DNA of 64,000 bases from NCBI GenBank assembly GCA_947473305.1, contig CANJCB010000005.1, forward strand, positions 85,593 through 149,592, in the 5' to 3' direction. Under the pieces are notes generated by a model, which worked only from the letters and a program-made list of their open reading frames with translations, made no database searches and was not told the DNA's origin. This stretch comes from Rhodospirillales bacterium. Its GTDB lineage: Bacteria > Pseudomonadota > Alphaproteobacteria > ATCC43930 > CGMCC-115725. Every line of letters starts with the position of its first letter. Position 1 is the stretch's first letter. The position numbers were made by a program, and so were the translations under genes. This document shows, piece by piece, positions 30,174 through 37,590 of this stretch.

Positions 30174-31005
30174 ACTCGTCGAGATAGCGTTGCATGTACT
30201 TCTCGCTCACATGAATGTGGGTCGAGCGCACGCTGGTCTTAAACAGCTTCCAGAAGCTCTCAATCGAGTTCGTATGGTGGGTCACGTCCTGCCGATAGTC
30301 ATAGTGCGTCCATTCCTTCGCGCCATGCTGGACGGAGCCGTGCACGTAGCCATCACCGTTGAGTAAGCCATAGGACAGAAGTTCGTCGGTCGAGACGGTC
30401 GAGCCCTTCTCCACGGTGCGCAGAGCGACCTCCCGGAGCGTATTGAGCTTCACGTTCGGCACAACCTCGGTGATCGTACGGCCACCACGTTCCCGCATCC
30501 CGAAAACGATGGTCTTGCCAGGAGCGCCACGGCCGCGCTTGCCGCCAGAGCGACGACCGCCAACATAGGCTTCGTCCATCTCAACATGGCCTTTCAGAAG
30601 CTCGAAGCCATGAGCATCGCCCATGAGCTTGCGGATCTGTTGCCCCATCCGCCATGCGGTCTTGTAGGTGACGCCAAGCTGGCGCTGGAGTTCCTTGCCG
30701 CTCACGCCATGGCGCGTCGTGACGAAAAGGTAGATCGCGTAGAACCACACTTGGAGCGGGGTTCGGCTGTCCTGAAAGATCGTCCCGGCGCACGGATAAA
30801 CGTGGTGGCCGCAATGCGCGCAGGAATAAGCGGGACGGTTGGAGAGTTTGTGGAAGGTGGCGAGGTTGAGGCACTTCGCGCAGGGATGACGGAGCCCGTA
30901 CCGAACTTCCATGACATGCTCTAGGCAGGCGTCATCGGAAGAGAAGCGCGCGAAGAACTCGCGAACGCTGAGGGGTTGGACTTTGGAAGGGTTCTGTTTG
31001 GGCAT
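30106..31005 (-). CDS. IS1595-family transposase
   Basis: A 299-residue transposase, apparently intact. An N-terminal zinc ribbon is formed by Cys42-x2-Cys45 and Cys62-x2-Cys65. The helical segment GVSGKELQRQLGVTYKTAWRMGQQIRKLM is the family's helix-turn-helix. The catalytic core has Asp144 in VEMDEAYVGGR, Asp207 in STDELL and N246-S-I-E249 in HHTNSIESFWKLFK, followed by the family tail YMQRYLDEFTFRSDNR. A GGAG ribosome-binding site precedes ATG 31005. It moves the element by a DDE mechanism. Transcription probably starts from a promoter whose -35 is inside the right inverted repeat. Confidence 0.95.
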   Translation of the reverse strand: MPKQNPSKVQPLSVREFFARFSSDDACLEHVMEVRYGLRHPCAKCLNLATFHKLSNRPAYSCAHCGHHVYPCAGTIFQDSRTPLQVWFYAIYLFVTTRHGVSGKELQRQLGVTYKTAWRMGQQIRKLMGDAHGFELLKGHVEMDEAYVGGRRSGGKRGRGAPGKTIVFGMRERGGRTITEVVPNVKLNTLREVALRTVEKGSTVSTDELLSYGLLNGDGYVHGSVQHGAKEWTHYDYRQDVTHHTNSIESFWKLFKTSVRSTHIHVSEKYMQRYLDEFTFRSDNRQMSNAMFDLLIAVV

Positions 31006-31025
31006 CGGTCGTCTCCGTTGCCCAA

Positions 31026-31054
31026 GTTGTACTAAATCACCGTACGTGCGTCAA
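31026..31054 (-). promoter_or_regulatory. Transposase promoter overlapping the right inverted repeat
   Basis: On the minus strand TTGACG (31054-31049) and TACAAC (31031-31026) are 17 bp apart. The -35 hexamer belongs to the terminal inverted repeat, so transposase binding to the end would block the promoter, a common way for insertion sequences to limit their own expression. Transcription would begin about 15 bp before the ATG at 31005. Confidence 0.65.
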
Positions 31055-31067
31055 GGGGATAATCCTC
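31047..31067 (-). repeat. Right terminal inverted repeat of the IS1595-family element
   Basis: The complement reads GAGGATTATCCCC then TTGACGCA, one mismatch in 21 against the left end. The outer flank up to rlmH (31068-31116) is AT-rich and shows no gene. Confidence 0.85.
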
Positions 31068-31116
31068 TATTTAATTTTTCTATTGTCTTTCAACGTAAAA
31101 TATAACGTCTTGTATA

Positions 31117-31578
31117 TTAGACTCGGTGGTACGGGTGCCCCGCTAGGATCTGCTGCGCGCGGTAGAGCTGTTCCAGCAGCAGGCTCCGCGCCAGGAGGTG
31201 GGGCCAGGTCAGGGCGCCGAGCGAGAGCGTGAGCTCCGCCCGGCGTCTCACCACTTCCGGGTGGCCGTCCGCGCCGCCGATCAGGAAGGCGAGGTCGCCG
31301 ACGCCTGCGTCCTGCCAGCGGGAAAGACGCTCGGAGAATTGGGGGCTGGTCAGGTTCGCGCCGCGCTCGTCCAGCGCCACCACCGTGGCGCCTTTAGGCA
31401 CGGCGTCTAAGAGCAGCGCGCCCTCCCGCTCCTTCAGATCGGTGGCGGGGAGGGGGCGGCGTTCTTCCAATTCGCGCAGGGTCAGCGGCCAGGCGGTGAT
31501 GCGCCTGGCGTAGTCTTCCTGGAGATCCTTCAAGACGCCCGCGCGCATCCGGCCGATGGCCGCGACCAGGACGCGCAT
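31117..31578 (-). CDS. rlmH: 23S rRNA (pseudouridine1915-N3)-methyltransferase RlmH
   Basis: A 153-residue SPOUT methyltransferase modifying helix 69 of 23S rRNA. The AdoMet-binding knot includes FLIGGADGHPEVV, and the C-terminus LLLEQLYRAQQILAGHPYHR is the family signature ending in Tyr-His. The start MRVLVAAIGRMRAG is canonical. It is 4 bp from rsfS, continuing the ribosome-linked run rplU to rlmH. Its 3' flank is now the IS1595 element rather than gpmI. Confidence 0.95.
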   Translation of the reverse strand: MRVLVAAIGRMRAGVLKDLQEDYARRITAWPLTLRELEERRPLPATDLKEREGALLLDAVPKGATVVALDERGANLTSPQFSERLSRWQDAGVGDLAFLIGGADGHPEVVRRRAELTLSLGALTWPHLLARSLLLEQLYRAQQILAGHPYHRV

Positions 31579-31582
31579 CGGG

Positions 31583-32581
31583 TCAGCCGGGCAGGGTGGA
31601 GGCCGGGGAGACGGTATTCTCCTCGGTCTCGCCGATCTCCTCGCCCCACATCTTCTCGAGGTTGTAGAAGATCCGCACGTCCGGCCGGAAGAGATGCACG
31701 ATCACGTCGCCCGCGTCGATCAGCACCCAGTCGCCGACCGCCAGGCCCTCGATCGGCACGCGGCCGTGGCCGGCGTTCTTGAGCCCTTCGCGGACGTGCT
31801 CGGCGAGCGCCGACACCTGACGGCCGGAACGGCCGGTGGCGATGATCATCGTATCGGCGAAGCTCGACTTGCCCATGAGGTCCATGATCCGGACATCCTC
31901 GGCCTTGCCGTCGTCGAGGATCTTCGCGATCAACTCAACGACCGAAGGTGTCGCGAGCTTCGTCTTCTTCTTGCGCGACTTGGTCTTAGCGGCGGCGGCC
32001 GGACCCTTGGCGATCTCGGCCTTGGTGACGCTCGCCTGCTGTTCCTGGGCTTTGCGGGCTGTGGCTTTGCGGGTCGTCGCCTTCTCGGCCGTTACCTTGC
32101 GGCTGGTCGCGGGCACGACGGAGGTCTTCCGGGCTCGGGGTTTCCGCTCCGAGACGGGACCGCTGCTGGCATAATTCGCCGCGGCCGATTTTCTGGCCGC
32201 AGAGGCCCGGGCCCCGGTGCCGCGCGCGGCCGGGCTTTTTGCGATGCCGCTCCGCGCGGTCGTCGCTTTTTCGGCGGCGTCCCTGGCGGCCGCCGCCCTG
32301 GCGCCGGCGCCGGCCCGGGCGATGGCCCTGCCGCCCGTCGCCTTCGTGTTAGGGCTTCTGGCGGTCCGGACTTTCTTCTCCGGGGCGTCCGGCTTTTCTG
32401 CCGTGGATTTCGCGGCCCTGGGCTTTACGGCAGCTCTGGGCTTTTCGGCTCTGGGCTTATCGGTCCTGGGCTTTTCGGTCCTGGACTGTTCGGCTCTGGG
32501 GTTTGCGGCAGCTCTGGGCTTTGCAGCGCTTGGCTTGCTGGTCCGGGGCTTCGCTGATTTTGACTCTGCTATGACGCTCAC
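31583..32581 (-). CDS. rsfS: Ribosome silencing factor RsfS with a long basic low-complexity N-terminal extension
   Basis: A 332-residue protein with two unlike parts. Residues 211-313 are a standard RsfS domain (TPSVVELIAKILDDGKAEDV, FADTMIIATGRSGRQVSALA, VGDWVLIDAGDVIVHLFRP, YNLEKMWGEE), which binds uL14 and blocks subunit joining. Residues 1-210 are Lys/Ala/Arg/Pro-rich repeats such as EKPRTDKPRAEKPRA and KATTRKATARKA, like histone H1-type or AlgP-like tails; most RsfS proteins are only 105-150 residues. The start is GTG 32581, forming a GTGA overlap with the nadD stop. Confidence 0.88.
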   Translation of the reverse strand: MSVIAESKSAKPRTSKPSAAKPRAAANPRAEQSRTEKPRTDKPRAEKPRAAVKPRAAKSTAEKPDAPEKKVRTARSPNTKATGGRAIARAGAGARAAAARDAAEKATTARSGIAKSPAARGTGARASAARKSAAANYASSGPVSERKPRARKTSVVPATSRKVTAEKATTRKATARKAQEQQASVTKAEIAKGPAAAAKTKSRKKKTKLATPSVVELIAKILDDGKAEDVRIMDLMGKSSFADTMIIATGRSGRQVSALAEHVREGLKNAGHGRVPIEGLAVGDWVLIDAGDVIVHLFRPDVRIFYNLEKMWGEEIGETEENTVSPASTLPG

Positions 32582-33213
32582 CTTTTCGATCTGCGGGTCG
32601 GCTTTTGAGCTTTCGCGCGAATTTCGGTCGCTGAACTCGGGTCCAGCTTCGTGGCCAGGAACACCCAGGCGGGGGGCGGACAATCGGCGAGCCGCCGGGC
32701 CCGTCCCGGATCGATCCGCCAGCGCGCGTAACGCTGCGCCGCAAGTCCGGCCAATCCTGGCAGACAATAGGAAGGACGGGCGAAAACCGCAATGGGAAGC
32801 CGATGGAAGATCTCGATCCAGCGCCGCCAGCGCGGGATCTGCGAGAGATTGTCCGCGCCCATCAGCCAGACGAACCTTGTCGTCGGGAACCGCGCCTGGA
32901 GCGCGGCCAACGTATCGATGGTGAAATGGGTCCCCAGCCGCGTCTCGATATCGGTGGGCTTGATGCGCGGATGGTTCGCTTCCCGCGCCGCGCTGGCGAG
33001 GCGTTCGGCAAGCGGGGCCATGCCCTTGGCCGGTTTCAGGGGGTTCTGCGGCGACACCAGCCACCAGACCTCGTCGAGGCCCAGGCGGCGGAGCGCCTCC
33101 AAGCTGATGTGCCGATGGCCCGCATGGGCGGGATTGAAGGAGCCGCCCAGCAGCCCGATGCGGCGATGGTCTCTTGCGCCGGGGCGGGGGCTAAGGCGGA
33201 GGAGACCGCTCAG
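32578..33213 (-). CDS. nadD: Nicotinate-nucleotide adenylyltransferase NadD, apparent CTG start
   Basis: A 211-residue enzyme if translated from CTG 33213; it makes nicotinate adenine dinucleotide from NaMN and ATP in NAD synthesis. The reading frame contains the essential nucleotidyltransferase motif [20 protein letters not shown] and [12 protein letters not shown], but there is no ATG, GTG or TTG in frame before that motif. The first such codon is TTG 33102, which would delete GSFNPxHxGH. CTG 33213 overlaps the proA stop as CTGA, mimicking an ATGA junction, with AGG about 7 bp upstream. The stop overlaps rsfS (GTGA). Confidence 0.8.
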   Translation of the reverse strand: MSGLLRLSPRPGARDHRRIGLLGGSFNPAHAGHRHISLEALRRLGLDEVWWLVSPQNPLKPAKGMAPLAERLASAAREANHPRIKPTDIETRLGTHFTIDTLAALQARFPTTRFVWLMGADNLSQIPRWRRWIEIFHRLPIAVFARPSYCLPGLAGLAAQRYARWRIDPGRARRLADCPPPAWVFLATKLDPSSATEIRAKAQKPTRRSKR

Positions 33214-34493
33214 GGACGCACCTGGCCCGTGCCCCGGACCCGATACTTGTAGCTCGTGAGCTGTTCCGCGCCCACGGGTCCGCGCGGCGGCAGGCGGCCG
33301 GTGGAGATACCGATCTCCGCCCCCATGCCGAATTCCGCCCCATCGGCGAATTGGGTCGAGGAATTATGCAGCACGATGGCGCTGTCCACCTCGTCGAGGA
33401 AGCGTTCGGCGGCCGCCTGGTCCTCGGTCACGATGGCGTCGGTGTGGTGGGAGCCGTAGTGGTTCACGTGCCGGATCGCTCCGGCAACGCCGTCCACCAC
33501 CTTCACTGACAGGATCGCGTCGAGATATTCGGTGGCCCAGTCTTCTTCCGTCGCGGGCAGAACCTGGGGATCGAGGGCGCGGGTTTCCGCGTCGCCGCGC
33601 AATTCGCAGCTGGCGGCTCGGAGGTCGGCCAGGATCGGCGGCAGATGGGTCTTGGCCACGGCGCGATCGACCAGCAGGGTCTCGGTCGCGCCGCAGACGC
33701 CGACCCGCCGCATCTTGGCGTTGAGGGTGATGGCGCGGGCTTTCTCCAGATCCGCCGCCCCGTCCACATAGGTGTGGCAGAGGCCTTCCAGATGGGCGAT
33801 CACCGGGATCCTGCTCTCGCGCTGGACCCGCTCGATGAGCGACTTTCCGCCGCGCGGGACGATGATGTCGATGAGATCGCTCATGGTCAGCATATGGCCG
33901 ACCGCCGCGCGATCCCGCGTCGGGACAAGCTGCACGGAAGCCTCGGGCAGGCCTGCCGCGACGATGCCGCGCTTCAGGGCCGCGACGATGGCGGTGGAGG
34001 AATGGAAGCTCTCCGATCCTCCGCGCAGGATCGCGGCATTGCCCGACCGGATGCAGAGCCCGCCCGCGTCGCCGGTCACATTGGGCCGCGCCTCGTAGAT
34101 GATGCCGATGACGCCGAGCGGCACGCGGACCCGCTCGATCAGGAGGCCATTGGGCCGGGTCCAACTCGCCATGATCTCGCCCACGGGATCGGGCAATGCT
34201 GCCACGTCGTCGAGACCCTTGGCGATCCCCTCGATGCGCTTTTCGTCGAGCTTCAAGCGGTCGAGCATGGCTCCGACGACGCCCTTTTCGGCGGCTTCGG
34301 CCATGTCGCACTCGTTGGCGGCGAGGATCTCGCCCGTGCCTTTGCGGAGTTCGGATGCGGCGGCCTTGAGTGCTGCGGTCTTGGCCGCGGCCGGCAGGCG
34401 CGCCAGCACGGCGGCGGCGTCCCGCGCCTTGAGGCCGATGGCGCGCATCTCTGCCGCGAGGTCCTGGGTTTTCGTCATCACCGCTGCCGTCAT
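33210..34493 (-). CDS. proA: Glutamate-5-semialdehyde dehydrogenase (gamma-glutamyl phosphate reductase)
   Basis: A 427-residue NADPH-dependent aldehyde-dehydrogenase-superfamily enzyme, second step of proline synthesis. Motifs include [40 protein letters not shown] and the catalytic Cys region [14 protein letters not shown]; the C-terminus [30 protein letters not shown] is the family end. It starts [10 protein letters not shown], so translation could also begin at Met6. Repeat R3 and a 119-bp gap separate it from proB; it ends with a CTGA overlap into nadD. Confidence 0.95.
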   Translation of the reverse strand: MTAAVMTKTQDLAAEMRAIGLKARDAAAVLARLPAAAKTAALKAAASELRKGTGEILAANECDMAEAAEKGVVGAMLDRLKLDEKRIEGIAKGLDDVAALPDPVGEIMASWTRPNGLLIERVRVPLGVIGIIYEARPNVTGDAGGLCIRSGNAAILRGGSESFHSSTAIVAALKRGIVAAGLPEASVQLVPTRDRAAVGHMLTMSDLIDIIVPRGGKSLIERVQRESRIPVIAHLEGLCHTYVDGAADLEKARAITLNAKMRRVGVCGATETLLVDRAVAKTHLPPILADLRAASCELRGDAETRALDPQVLPATEEDWATEYLDAILSVKVVDGVAGAIRHVNHYGSHHTDAIVTEDQAAAERFLDEVDSAIVLHNSSTQFADGAEFGMGAEIGISTGRLPPRGPVGAEQLTSYKYRVRGTGQVRP

Positions 34494-34528
34494 GACCGGT
34501 CTCTCTTGTCTTTCCCCATCCTGTCCAC

Positions 34529-34559
34529 CGTCATCCTAGGGCCAACCCCGAGGATGACG
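34529..34559. repeat. CGTCAT/ATGACG palindromic repeat, solo copy R3
   Basis: A single 31-bp hairpin unit, CGTCATCCTAGGG then CCAACCCCGAGGATGACG, in the proB-proA gap. Its left arm resembles the CCTAGG type and its right arm the CCGAGG type, so it looks like a hybrid of the two half-units seen in R1 and R4, perhaps left after deletion of the middle. Confidence 0.7.
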
Positions 34560-34612
34560 CGCGGAGGGAGCGGGCATTACCTTCATACGGGAGAGGTCGC
34601 CCTCGGCACTCC

Positions 34613-35728
34613 TCACGTCACCACCAGATCATCCCGGTGGATGATCTCGTCCCGGCCACGGTAGCCCAGGATTTCCTCGATTTCACCGCTTTTGTGCCCG
34701 GCGATGGCGCGGGCGTCGGTGCTGGAATAGGCCGAGAGACCCCGCGCCAATTCGCGGCCTTCGCGGTTCGCGACCAGCACCGTGTCGCCGGGCTCGAACT
34801 CGCCCTCGACCGAGACGACCCCGGCGGGCAGCAGGCTCTTGCCGGACTTGAGCGCGCGACCGGCGCCTTCGTCCACGGTCAGCCTGCCGGAAGGATTGAG
34901 GCTTCCGGCGATCCAGGCCTTGCGGGCGGTGCGGGGTTCCGCCACGGGCAGGAACCAGGAACAGGGCGCGCCGTTTTCGATGGCGGAGATGGGGTGCAGG
35001 GGTTCGCCCTTGGCGATCACCATGCGGCAACCGGCGCCCATGGCGATCCGGGCGGCCATGAGCTTCGTCACCATGCCGCCGCTGCTATAGCCGGTGGGAG
35101 CCGCTCCCGCCATGGCCTCGATTTCGGGAGTCACTTCCCGGATTTCCGGGATCAGCGTCGCCGAAGGATCCTTGCGCGGATCGGCCGTATAGAGCCCGTC
35201 GATGTCCGAGAGCAGCACCAGGGTATCGGCGGAAATCATCTGCGCCACGCGGGCGGCGAGCCGGTCGTTGTCGCCGAAGCGGATCTCGGCGGTCGCCACC
35301 GTGTCGTTCTCGTTGATGAGCGGGATGGCCCCGAGGGTCAGCAACTGCTCCAGGGTGGCCCGCGCGTTGAGATGGCGGCGGCGCTCCTCCGTGTCGTCGG
35401 GGGTCAGCAGGATCTGCGCGACGGTCAGCCCGTGGGCGGCCAGCGCCTCCTGATAGGCATGGGCGAGGCGGATCTGGCCGGTGGCGGCGGCGGCCTGCTT
35501 CTCGTCGAGGCGCAGGGCCCGGCCGGTGAGGCCCAGGTGCCGGCGGCCCACGGCCACCGCGCCGGAGGAGACGATCAGCACGTCCTGCCCCCGCGCCCGG
35601 CAATAGGCCAGGTCCGCGATGATCGATTCGAGCCAGCCGCGCCGGATATCTCCCGTCAAACCGTCGACCAGCAACGCCGAGCCGATCTTGACGATCAGCC
35701 GTTTGGCGCTGTCGAGGCGCTGGGTCAC
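34613..35728 (-). CDS. proB: Glutamate 5-kinase
   Basis: A 371-residue enzyme phosphorylating glutamate for proline synthesis. The amino-acid-kinase domain (about 8-255) has [51 protein letters not shown] and [13 protein letters not shown]; the C-terminal PUA domain (about 278-360) has [24 protein letters not shown]. The kinase domain is the target of proline feedback in characterised homologues. The start overlaps the obgE stop by 4 bp (ATGA). Confidence 0.95.
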   Translation of the reverse strand: MTQRLDSAKRLIVKIGSALLVDGLTGDIRRGWLESIIADLAYCRARGQDVLIVSSGAVAVGRRHLGLTGRALRLDEKQAAAATGQIRLAHAYQEALAAHGLTVAQILLTPDDTEERRRHLNARATLEQLLTLGAIPLINENDTVATAEIRFGDNDRLAARVAQMISADTLVLLSDIDGLYTADPRKDPSATLIPEIREVTPEIEAMAGAAPTGYSSGGMVTKLMAARIAMGAGCRMVIAKGEPLHPISAIENGAPCSWFLPVAEPRTARKAWIAGSLNPSGRLTVDEGAGRALKSGKSLLPAGVVSVEGEFEPGDTVLVANREGRELARGLSAYSSTDARAIAGHKSGEIEEILGYRGRDEIIHRDDLVVT

Positions 35729-36771
35729 GTGAAGGCTTCCGCCGCCATGGCCTTCTGCCGCGCGATCTCGGCCTGCTCGGCCCGGCGCTCGGTGATGGTA
35801 TGGAGGAGCGTCGCCATGGCGGCCCGAACGCCCATGCTCGTGGCGCCCGAGAGCAGCAGGACCGGTTGCTTCGACGCCCGCTTCAGCTTTTGGACCTTGG
35901 CCTTCAGCTCCTCGGGCGGGATTGCGTCGATCTTGTTGAGGCCGACGATCTCGGGCTTGCCCGTCAGCCCATTGCCATAGGCCTTCAATTCCTTGCGGAT
36001 GGTCTTATAGGAGGCGACCACGTCCTCCTCGGTTCCGTCGACCAGGTGGAGGACGACGGCGCAGCGTTCCAGATGTCCGAGGAAGCGATGGCCGAGCCCG
36101 ACCCCCTCGCTGGCGCCCTCGATAAGGCCGGGCAGGTCGGCCAGCACGAATTCCTCGTCATCCACCTTCACGACGCCCAACTGGGGCTTCAGGGTGGTGA
36201 AGGGGTAATCCGCGATCTTGGGCTTGGCGTGGGAGACGGCAGCCAGCAGGGTCGATTTCCCGGCATTGGGCAATCCCACGAGGCCCGCGTCGGCGATCAG
36301 CTTCAGCCGCAGCCAGATCCAGCGCTCCTCCCCGGGCCAGCCGAGATCGGCGCGGCGGGGCGCCTGGTTGGTCGAGGTCTTGTAATGGGCATTGCCGAAG
36401 CCGCCGTCGCCGCCGCGCAGCAAGGTATGGCGCTCGCCGGCCCGCGTCAGGTCGAGGAGAACCTCCTCCTGGTCGTCGGCGAGAACCTGGGTTCCCACCG
36501 GCACCTTCAGGACGATATCCTCGCCATGGGCGCCGGTGCGGTTCTTGCCAGCACCACCGCGACCCTTCTGGGCCTTGAAATGCTGCTGGTAGCGGTAGTC
36601 GATGAGGGTGTTGAGGTTATCGACCGCCTCGATGACGATATTGCCGCCGCGCCCGCCGTCGCCGCCGCTGGGGCCGCCGAACTCGATGAATTTCTCGCGG
36701 CGGAACGCGCTGGAGCCGGCGCCGCCGTCACCGCTGCGGATGTAGATCTTGCATTGGTCGAGGAATTTCAT
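35725..36771 (-). CDS. obgE: Obg-family GTPase ObgE/CgtA
   Basis: A 348-residue GTPase involved in 50S assembly and stress control. The start [20 protein letters not shown] at 36771 is the conserved N-terminus; an earlier in-frame start at 36792 would only add MLFGLQT. The glycine-rich Obg fold occupies about 1-158, and the G domain starts near 160 with G1 [11 protein letters not shown]3 [12 protein letters not shown] and G4 NKID. It lacks a long C-terminal domain. It begins just past a strong hairpin after rpmA, so it may be partly uncoupled from the r-protein genes. Confidence 0.95.
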   Translation of the reverse strand: MKFLDQCKIYIRSGDGGAGSSAFRREKFIEFGGPSGGDGGRGGNIVIEAVDNLNTLIDYRYQQHFKAQKGRGGAGKNRTGAHGEDIVLKVPVGTQVLADDQEEVLLDLTRAGERHTLLRGGDGGFGNAHYKTSTNQAPRRADLGWPGEERWIWLRLKLIADAGLVGLPNAGKSTLLAAVSHAKPKIADYPFTTLKPQLGVVKVDDEEFVLADLPGLIEGASEGVGLGHRFLGHLERCAVVLHLVDGTEEDVVASYKTIRKELKAYGNGLTGKPEIVGLNKIDAIPPEELKAKVQKLKRASKQPVLLLSGATSMGVRAAMATLLHTITERRAEQAEIARQKAMAAEAFT

Positions 36772-36792
36772 CGTTTGAAGTCCAAAAAGCAA

Positions 36793-36819
36793 AAGGGGGA
36801 ATGTCAGCCATTCCCCCTT
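36793..36819 (-). terminator. Rho-independent terminator after rpmA
   Basis: An 11-bp perfect stem (AAGGGGGAATG at 36793-36803 and CATTCCCCCTT at 36809-36819) has a 5-base loop. On the minus strand it is followed by TTTTGCTTTTT. It lies 40 bp after the rpmA stop and just before the obgE start, so it should end or attenuate the rplU-rpmA transcript. Confidence 0.85.
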
Positions 36820-36858
36820 GTCTTCGATCGCGCCCGAAGCGCTTAAGGGTGGAACAGC

Positions 36859-37128
36859 CTATTCGGCGGCCACCGGCAGCGGGGTCACGGAAACGAAAGT
36901 CTTGTCGTTCCTTCCCTTGGAGAAGGTCACGTTGCCCTCGACGATCGCGAAGATCGTGTGATCGCGGCCGATCCCGACATGGGTGCCGGGGTGATACTTG
37001 GTCCCGCGCTGACGGATGATGATGTTGCCGGGAACGACGGCCTCGCCACCGAACTTCTTGACGCCGAGACGGCGTCCGGCGGTATCGCGCCCGTTGCGGG
37101 ATGAACCGCCTGCCTTTTTATGTGCCAT
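36859..37128 (-). CDS. rpmA: 50S ribosomal protein bL27
   Basis: An 89-residue bL27. The N-terminus [20 protein letters not shown] is intact and typical of the non-cleaved proteobacterial form, followed by [20 protein letters not shown] and the [20 protein letters not shown] stretch. It contacts tRNA near the peptidyl-transferase centre. It is 16 bp downstream of rplU and followed by a hairpin terminator. Confidence 0.97.
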   Translation of the reverse strand: MAHKKAGGSSRNGRDTAGRRLGVKKFGGEAVVPGNIIIRQRGTKYHPGTHVGIGRDHTIFAIVEGNVTFSKGRNDKTFVSVTPLPVAAE

Positions 37129-37144
37129 TGCTTGGGCCCTTCTC

Positions 37145-37459
37145 TCAGCCGGCGACGATGTCGGCGATGCGTAGAACGGTCAGCTCTTGGCGATGACCCT
37201 TCTTGCGGCGGTAGTTGTGGCGACGCTTCTTCTTGAAGACGATCACCTTCTTGTCCTTCTTGTGCTCAAGGACGGTGGCCTTGACGGAGGCGCCCGCGAC
37301 GAGCGGGGTGCCGGCCGTGCTCTCGGCGCCTTCGCCGACGATCAAGACCTCGTCCAGGCTGATCGTCGAACCGACGTCCCCTGCGAGCTTTTCGACGAAG
37401 ATGACTTCGTCTTTGGCGACTTTGTATTGCTTGCCGCCGGTACGGATGACTGCGAACAT
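37145..37459 (-). CDS. rplU: 50S ribosomal protein bL21
   Basis: A 104-residue bL21 beginning [20 protein letters not shown], with [20 protein letters not shown] in the basic 23S-binding part and a C-terminus [16 protein letters not shown]. First gene of the rplU-rpmA pair, read from a strong promoter at 37521-37548. Length is standard. Confidence 0.97.
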   Translation of the reverse strand: MFAVIRTGGKQYKVAKDEVIFVEKLAGDVGSTISLDEVLIVGEGAESTAGTPLVAGASVKATVLEHKKDKKVIVFKKKRRHNYRRKKGHRQELTVLRIADIVAG

Positions 37460-37520
37460 GATTGGGAGCTTCGCGCTAAAATCAAAAGGGACGTGACTCG
37501 CGTCCGTCCGAGGAAGCGGG

Positions 37521-37548
37521 AATATAGCGATGGTGCTTTCCCTGTCAA
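37521..37548 (-). promoter_or_regulatory. Strong sigma-70-type promoter for rplU-rpmA
   Basis: On the minus strand TTGACA (37548-37543) and TATATT (37526-37521) are spaced 16 bp apart, near-consensus. Transcription would start near 37514, giving a leader of about 55 bases before rplU. This is the best promoter match in the window, as expected for ribosomal protein genes. Confidence 0.8.
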
Positions 37549-37590
37549 CTTCTTTGCCGGGGCAGGGGCCGGGAAGGCCACGAGAATCTC

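Larger units (their letters stand above)
28652..31067. mobile_element. IS1595-family transposon with three passenger genes
   Basis: A 2.4-kb element bounded by inverted repeats, perfect over 19 bp (GGATTATCCCCTTGACGCA at 28654-28672 and its complement at 31047-31065) and extendable to 21 bp with one mismatch. It contains an intact IS1595-type transposase (30106-31005, minus) and, facing it, three overlapping plus-strand genes (28715-30173). I found no matching 8-bp target duplication, which suggests a rearrangement or deletion after insertion, in line with the truncated Shedu gene on the left flank. GC is visibly lower than in the flanking housekeeping genes. Confidence 0.85.

Noticed and set aside
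32578..33102. nadD starting at TTG 33102
   Set aside because: Would delete the GGSFNPxHxGH nucleotide-binding motif that is encoded in the same frame just upstream.
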